Positions 6,064 to 7,577 of a DNA stretch of 7,577 nt are shown here, in pieces (positions within the stretch are counted from its first letter, which is position 1; every line of letters starts with the position of its first letter). A model generated the notes under the pieces. The model saw only the letters and a list, made by a program, of their open reading frames with translations, ran no database searches and was not told the origin of the DNA. Where the stretch lies: NCBI GenBank assembly GCA_030018715.1, contig JASEHN010000131.1:1-7577 (forward strand), in the 5' to 3' direction. The stretch is from Thermodesulfobacteriota bacterium (GTDB taxonomy: Bacteria > Desulfobacterota > SM23-61). The translations under genes were made by a program, and so were the position numbers.

Positions 6064-6457
6064 GATCTTGCGCTTTGACCGCCTTTAACGTTTCAATGAC
6101 TGTGGACCTTTCTTTGAGGCCGGACTTCCATAGGATTATTACCTTAACCTGATACAAATCTACGGGAGGCTGGAAATCCGTGGTTTCTTCCACGGGAAGA
6201 ACTTGCACTTTCTTCACTTCCACCTGCCAGCGAAAAATATTATCAAACTCCCCTTTTTCTTGCCCCTCTTCTAACTTTTTGGCCAGGGCAATATCTTCCA
6301 TTTTCAGCCGGGCATATCCAACGGCCTGGGTATATTCTTCGGATGTTCTTCCCAGACGAAGTCCACCGGAGAAGAGTTCGATGATTACGATTAAACCCAC
6401 TCCCAGGATGGCCATGGCCACTACGACTTCGATTAACGTAAAACCCCGCGTCTTCAT
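6047..6457 (-). CDS. gspI: Minor pseudopilin GspI
   Basis: GspI starts the pseudopilus tip by binding GspJ. A five-residue leader MKTRG is followed by FTLIEVVVAMAILGVGLIVI with Glu at +5. The mature start continues into ELFSGGLRLGRTSEEYTQAVGYARLKMEDIAL, the typical GspI sequence with the conserved A..A..K.E helix, and ends in a short beta domain with WQVEVKKVQVLPVEE and LYQVKVIILWKSG. Length 136 fits the family. The start lies 12 bases after the gspH stop. A purine-rich TTAGGGAG directly abuts the ATG, closer than usual, and AAGGAG lies further up in the gspH end. The 3' end overlaps gspJ by 17 bases. Confidence 0.95.
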   Translation of the reverse strand: MKTRGFTLIEVVVAMAILGVGLIVIIELFSGGLRLGRTSEEYTQAVGYARLKMEDIALAKKLEEGQEKGEFDNIFRWQVEVKKVQVLPVEETTDFQPPVDLYQVKVIILWKSGLKERSTVIETLKAVKAQDHAAKT

Positions 6458-6469
6458 CTCCCTAAGCTT

Positions 6470-6964
6470 TCAGGCTCCTTCGATTTCCACTATGCCGGTG
6501 AGAAAGTGAACTTTGATCTTGAACCCCTTATGATGCTGGCTATCCAGAAGAATTATACCTCCGTTTGACCCCCCGTTGGGGTAAAATTCGATCGCCGGCA
6601 GCTCAGAAGGATACTGAGAAACAGGAATGTTCAATTCCTTCATCTGGATGCCTGCGGGAAGCTGGTATTTCTTTATTAACCCCTGCCCTTTCATCTTTTC
6701 GCTAACCCCAGGTTCCTCTTCCCCATCGATCGCTTGGATCCTTACCTCCCGCAAATCAGAGTCGAAGAGTACCTGATGAACCTTGCCCCTGTGCACAGCT
6801 TCACTCCGGTAATAACGCAAAATCCCCGAAGTTTTTTTGGCGGCCGCTTTCAGCTCAACGGTCTTAGCCATGCCCGAGAAAGAGGGCGCCACCAGGGAAA
6901 TGGCCAGACCGATGAGGACCAGGACAATGATCAGTTCAATCAGGGCAAAACCTTTATTCCTCAC
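6470..6964 (-). CDS. gspH: Minor pseudopilin GspH
   Basis: GspH connects the major pseudopilin to the tip complex. The cleavage site is RNKG|FALIELIIVLVLIGLAISLVAPSF with Glu at +5 and Ala rather than Thr at +2. Downstream, AAKKTSGILRYYRSEAVHRGKVHQVLFDSDLREVRI is the conserved GspH/FimT region, followed by a beta-rich C-terminus (IEFYPNGGSNGGIILL). I place the start at GTG 6964, giving a five-residue leader like that of GspI, a GTGA stop-start overlap with gspG, and GGAAGG 10 bases upstream. The longest frame would begin at TTG 6982 with an 11-residue leader and overlap gspG by 22 bases, but has no evident ribosome binding site. Mature protein is the same either way. Confidence 0.92.
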   Translation of the reverse strand: MRNKGFALIELIIVLVLIGLAISLVAPSFSGMAKTVELKAAAKKTSGILRYYRSEAVHRGKVHQVLFDSDLREVRIQAIDGEEEPGVSEKMKGQGLIKKYQLPAGIQMKELNIPVSQYPSELPAIEFYPNGGSNGGIILLDSQHHKGFKIKVHFLTGIVEIEGA

Positions 6965-7398
6965 TTGCCAATGTCCTTCCAACTGACGATATCCTCATTT
7001 TCTCCTTCACCTCCGGCTACCCCGTCGAGTCCGTAGGAAAGGAGATCATATTCACCATGTTCCCCCGGCGATTTATAAACATACGATTTCCCCCAGGGAT
7101 CGAGGGGAATTTCCTTGGGAAGATAAGGGCCTTTCCAGCTATCCATGCCCGAAGGTTTTTCCCGCAAGGCCTTCAAGCCTTCTTCAGTCGTTGGGTATCT
7201 CCCGACGTCCAGCCGGAGGGCATCAAGGGCGGTTCCGAAGAGCTCGATCTGGGCTTTGGCGGCTTTTTGTTTGGCCACGCTGACCTTCCCGAATAATCTG
7301 GGACCAACCAATCCAGCCAGCAGGCCAATGATGATGATGACGATCAATAATTCGATCAGGGTAAACCCTCGGGCTTTTCGTCCTTCCCTACCTTTCAT
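6961..7398 (-). CDS. gspG: Major pseudopilin GspG
   Basis: GspG polymerises into the periplasmic pseudopilus that drives substrate through the secretin. An 11-residue basic leader (KGREGRKARG) precedes FTLIELLIVIIIIGLLAGLVGPRLF, with Glu at +5 and Pro at +22 of the mature protein. The body is textbook GspG: ALDALRLDVGRYPTTEEGLKAL, WKGPYLPKEIPLDPWGKSYVY and the C-terminal calcium-site loop PGEHGEYDLLSYGLDGVAGGEGENEDI. Total 145 residues, usual for the family. The ATG is preceded by AAGGGGG 4 bases away. It is the first T2SS gene in the window, more than 170 bases from the right edge with no upstream gene visible, and overlaps gspH by 4 bases if that gene starts at GTG 6964. Confidence 0.97.
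   Translation of the reverse strand: MKGREGRKARGFTLIELLIVIIIIGLLAGLVGPRLFGKVSVAKQKAAKAQIELFGTALDALRLDVGRYPTTEEGLKALREKPSGMDSWKGPYLPKEIPLDPWGKSYVYKSPGEHGEYDLLSYGLDGVAGGEGENEDIVSWKDIGK
6975..6980 (-). promoter_or_regulatory. Ribosome binding site deciding the gspH start
   Basis: GGAAGG on the minus strand, inside the end of gspG and 10 bases before GTG 6964. It supports GTG 6964, not TTG 6982, as the gspH start. Confidence 0.55.
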
Positions 7399-7402
7399 CT
7401 CT

Positions 7403-7409
7403 CCCCCTT
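7403..7409 (-). promoter_or_regulatory. Ribosome binding site of gspG
   Basis: AAGGGGG followed by AGAG on the minus strand, 4 bases before ATG 7398. The purine-rich run is strong, as expected for the most highly expressed protein of the system. Confidence 0.65.
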
Positions 7410-7423
7410 AAGTTATTTTGTTT

Positions 7424-7450
7424 GCCACAGAGGGCACCGAGAACACAGAG
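7424..7450. repeat. CACAGAG short-unit repeat upstream of gspG
   Basis: Second copy of the 27-base array found at 4047-4073, in the same orientation and differing at two positions (one unit reads CACCGAG). It lies in the presumed 5' leader of the gspG transcript, between the candidate promoter and the ribosome binding site. The two copies bracket gspG through gspK. Confidence 0.85.
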
Positions 7451-7498
7451 AATATCTTGAAATATAAAAAACAAGAAAAATTATTTGTGGGCGTCTTA

Positions 7499-7527
7499 AA
7501 TATGTCGGCATTATACAGGTTAGTCAA
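7499..7527 (-). promoter_or_regulatory. Candidate sigma70-type promoter for the gsp operon
   Basis: On the minus strand TTGACT (7522-7527, five of six matches to the -35 consensus) is followed after 17 bases by CATATT (7499-7504, four of six to the -10). A perfect TATAAT (7510-7515) also lies in between but has no good -35 at 16-18 bases. Either would start transcription roughly 90-105 bases before gspG. Prediction by eye only. Confidence 0.35.
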
Positions 7528-7577
7528 GCTAATGGATTACCCAAAATCTCCCCTCGCCTCCCTTTGGCAACTTTCTT

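Noticed and set aside
7528..7577. Possible end of an upstream gene or half of a longer palindromic repeat at the right edge.
   Set aside because: A dozen codons before an in-frame TAA show no recognisable protein, and the sequence is cut off before any second arm could be seen.

Overview
The window is one minus-strand operon for a bacterial type II secretion system (T2SS), read from high to low coordinates: gspG, gspH, gspI, gspJ, gspK, gspL, gspM, a gspC-like gene and the 5' part of gspD, which runs off the left edge. All nine assignments rest on motifs visible in the translations. These are prepilin leaders with a G|FTLIE-type cleavage site in G, H, I and J, the GspK-type N-terminus without Glu5, an actin-like PilM domain fused to a PilN-like domain in GspL, a PilO-like GspM, a one-TM protein with a T2SSC/PilP homology region, and the N0-N1-N2 start of a secretin. 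No gspE (ATPase), gspF (platform protein) or gspO (prepilin peptidase) lies in the window.

Layout from the right edge: about 180 bases of upstream DNA hold a candidate sigma70-type promoter and a CACAGAG repeat. The pseudopilin block gspGHIJ is tightly packed, with overlaps or a 12-base gap. A 98-base gap between gspJ and gspK contains two different heptamer arrays. gspK follows, then a 176-base gap to gspL with a second CACAGAG repeat and a short palindrome. gspL, gspM, gspC and gspD are again packed, with a 4-base overlap and gaps of 19 and 27 bases. No stretch over 300 bases lacks a gene. Every sizeable plus-strand reading frame is an antisense shadow of these genes.

Function: G is the major pseudopilin. 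H, I, J and K form the tip of the pseudopilus. L and M, with the missing E and F, form the inner-membrane assembly platform. The GspC-like protein links that platform to the outer-membrane secretin GspD. The gene order and the PilMNO/P-like character of L, M and C suggest a Desulfobacterota (former Deltaproteobacteria) or similar Gram-negative environmental bacterium. This is inference from recalled gene orders and repeat style, not a taxonomic result.

I do not see an undescribed biological system. The most unusual content is the set of short-unit repeats in the three loose intergenic gaps (one of which supplies the apparent gspK start codon), a GspC-like protein whose PDZ position is taken by a long proline-rich tail, and a GspD with about 90 low-complexity residues before its N0 domain.
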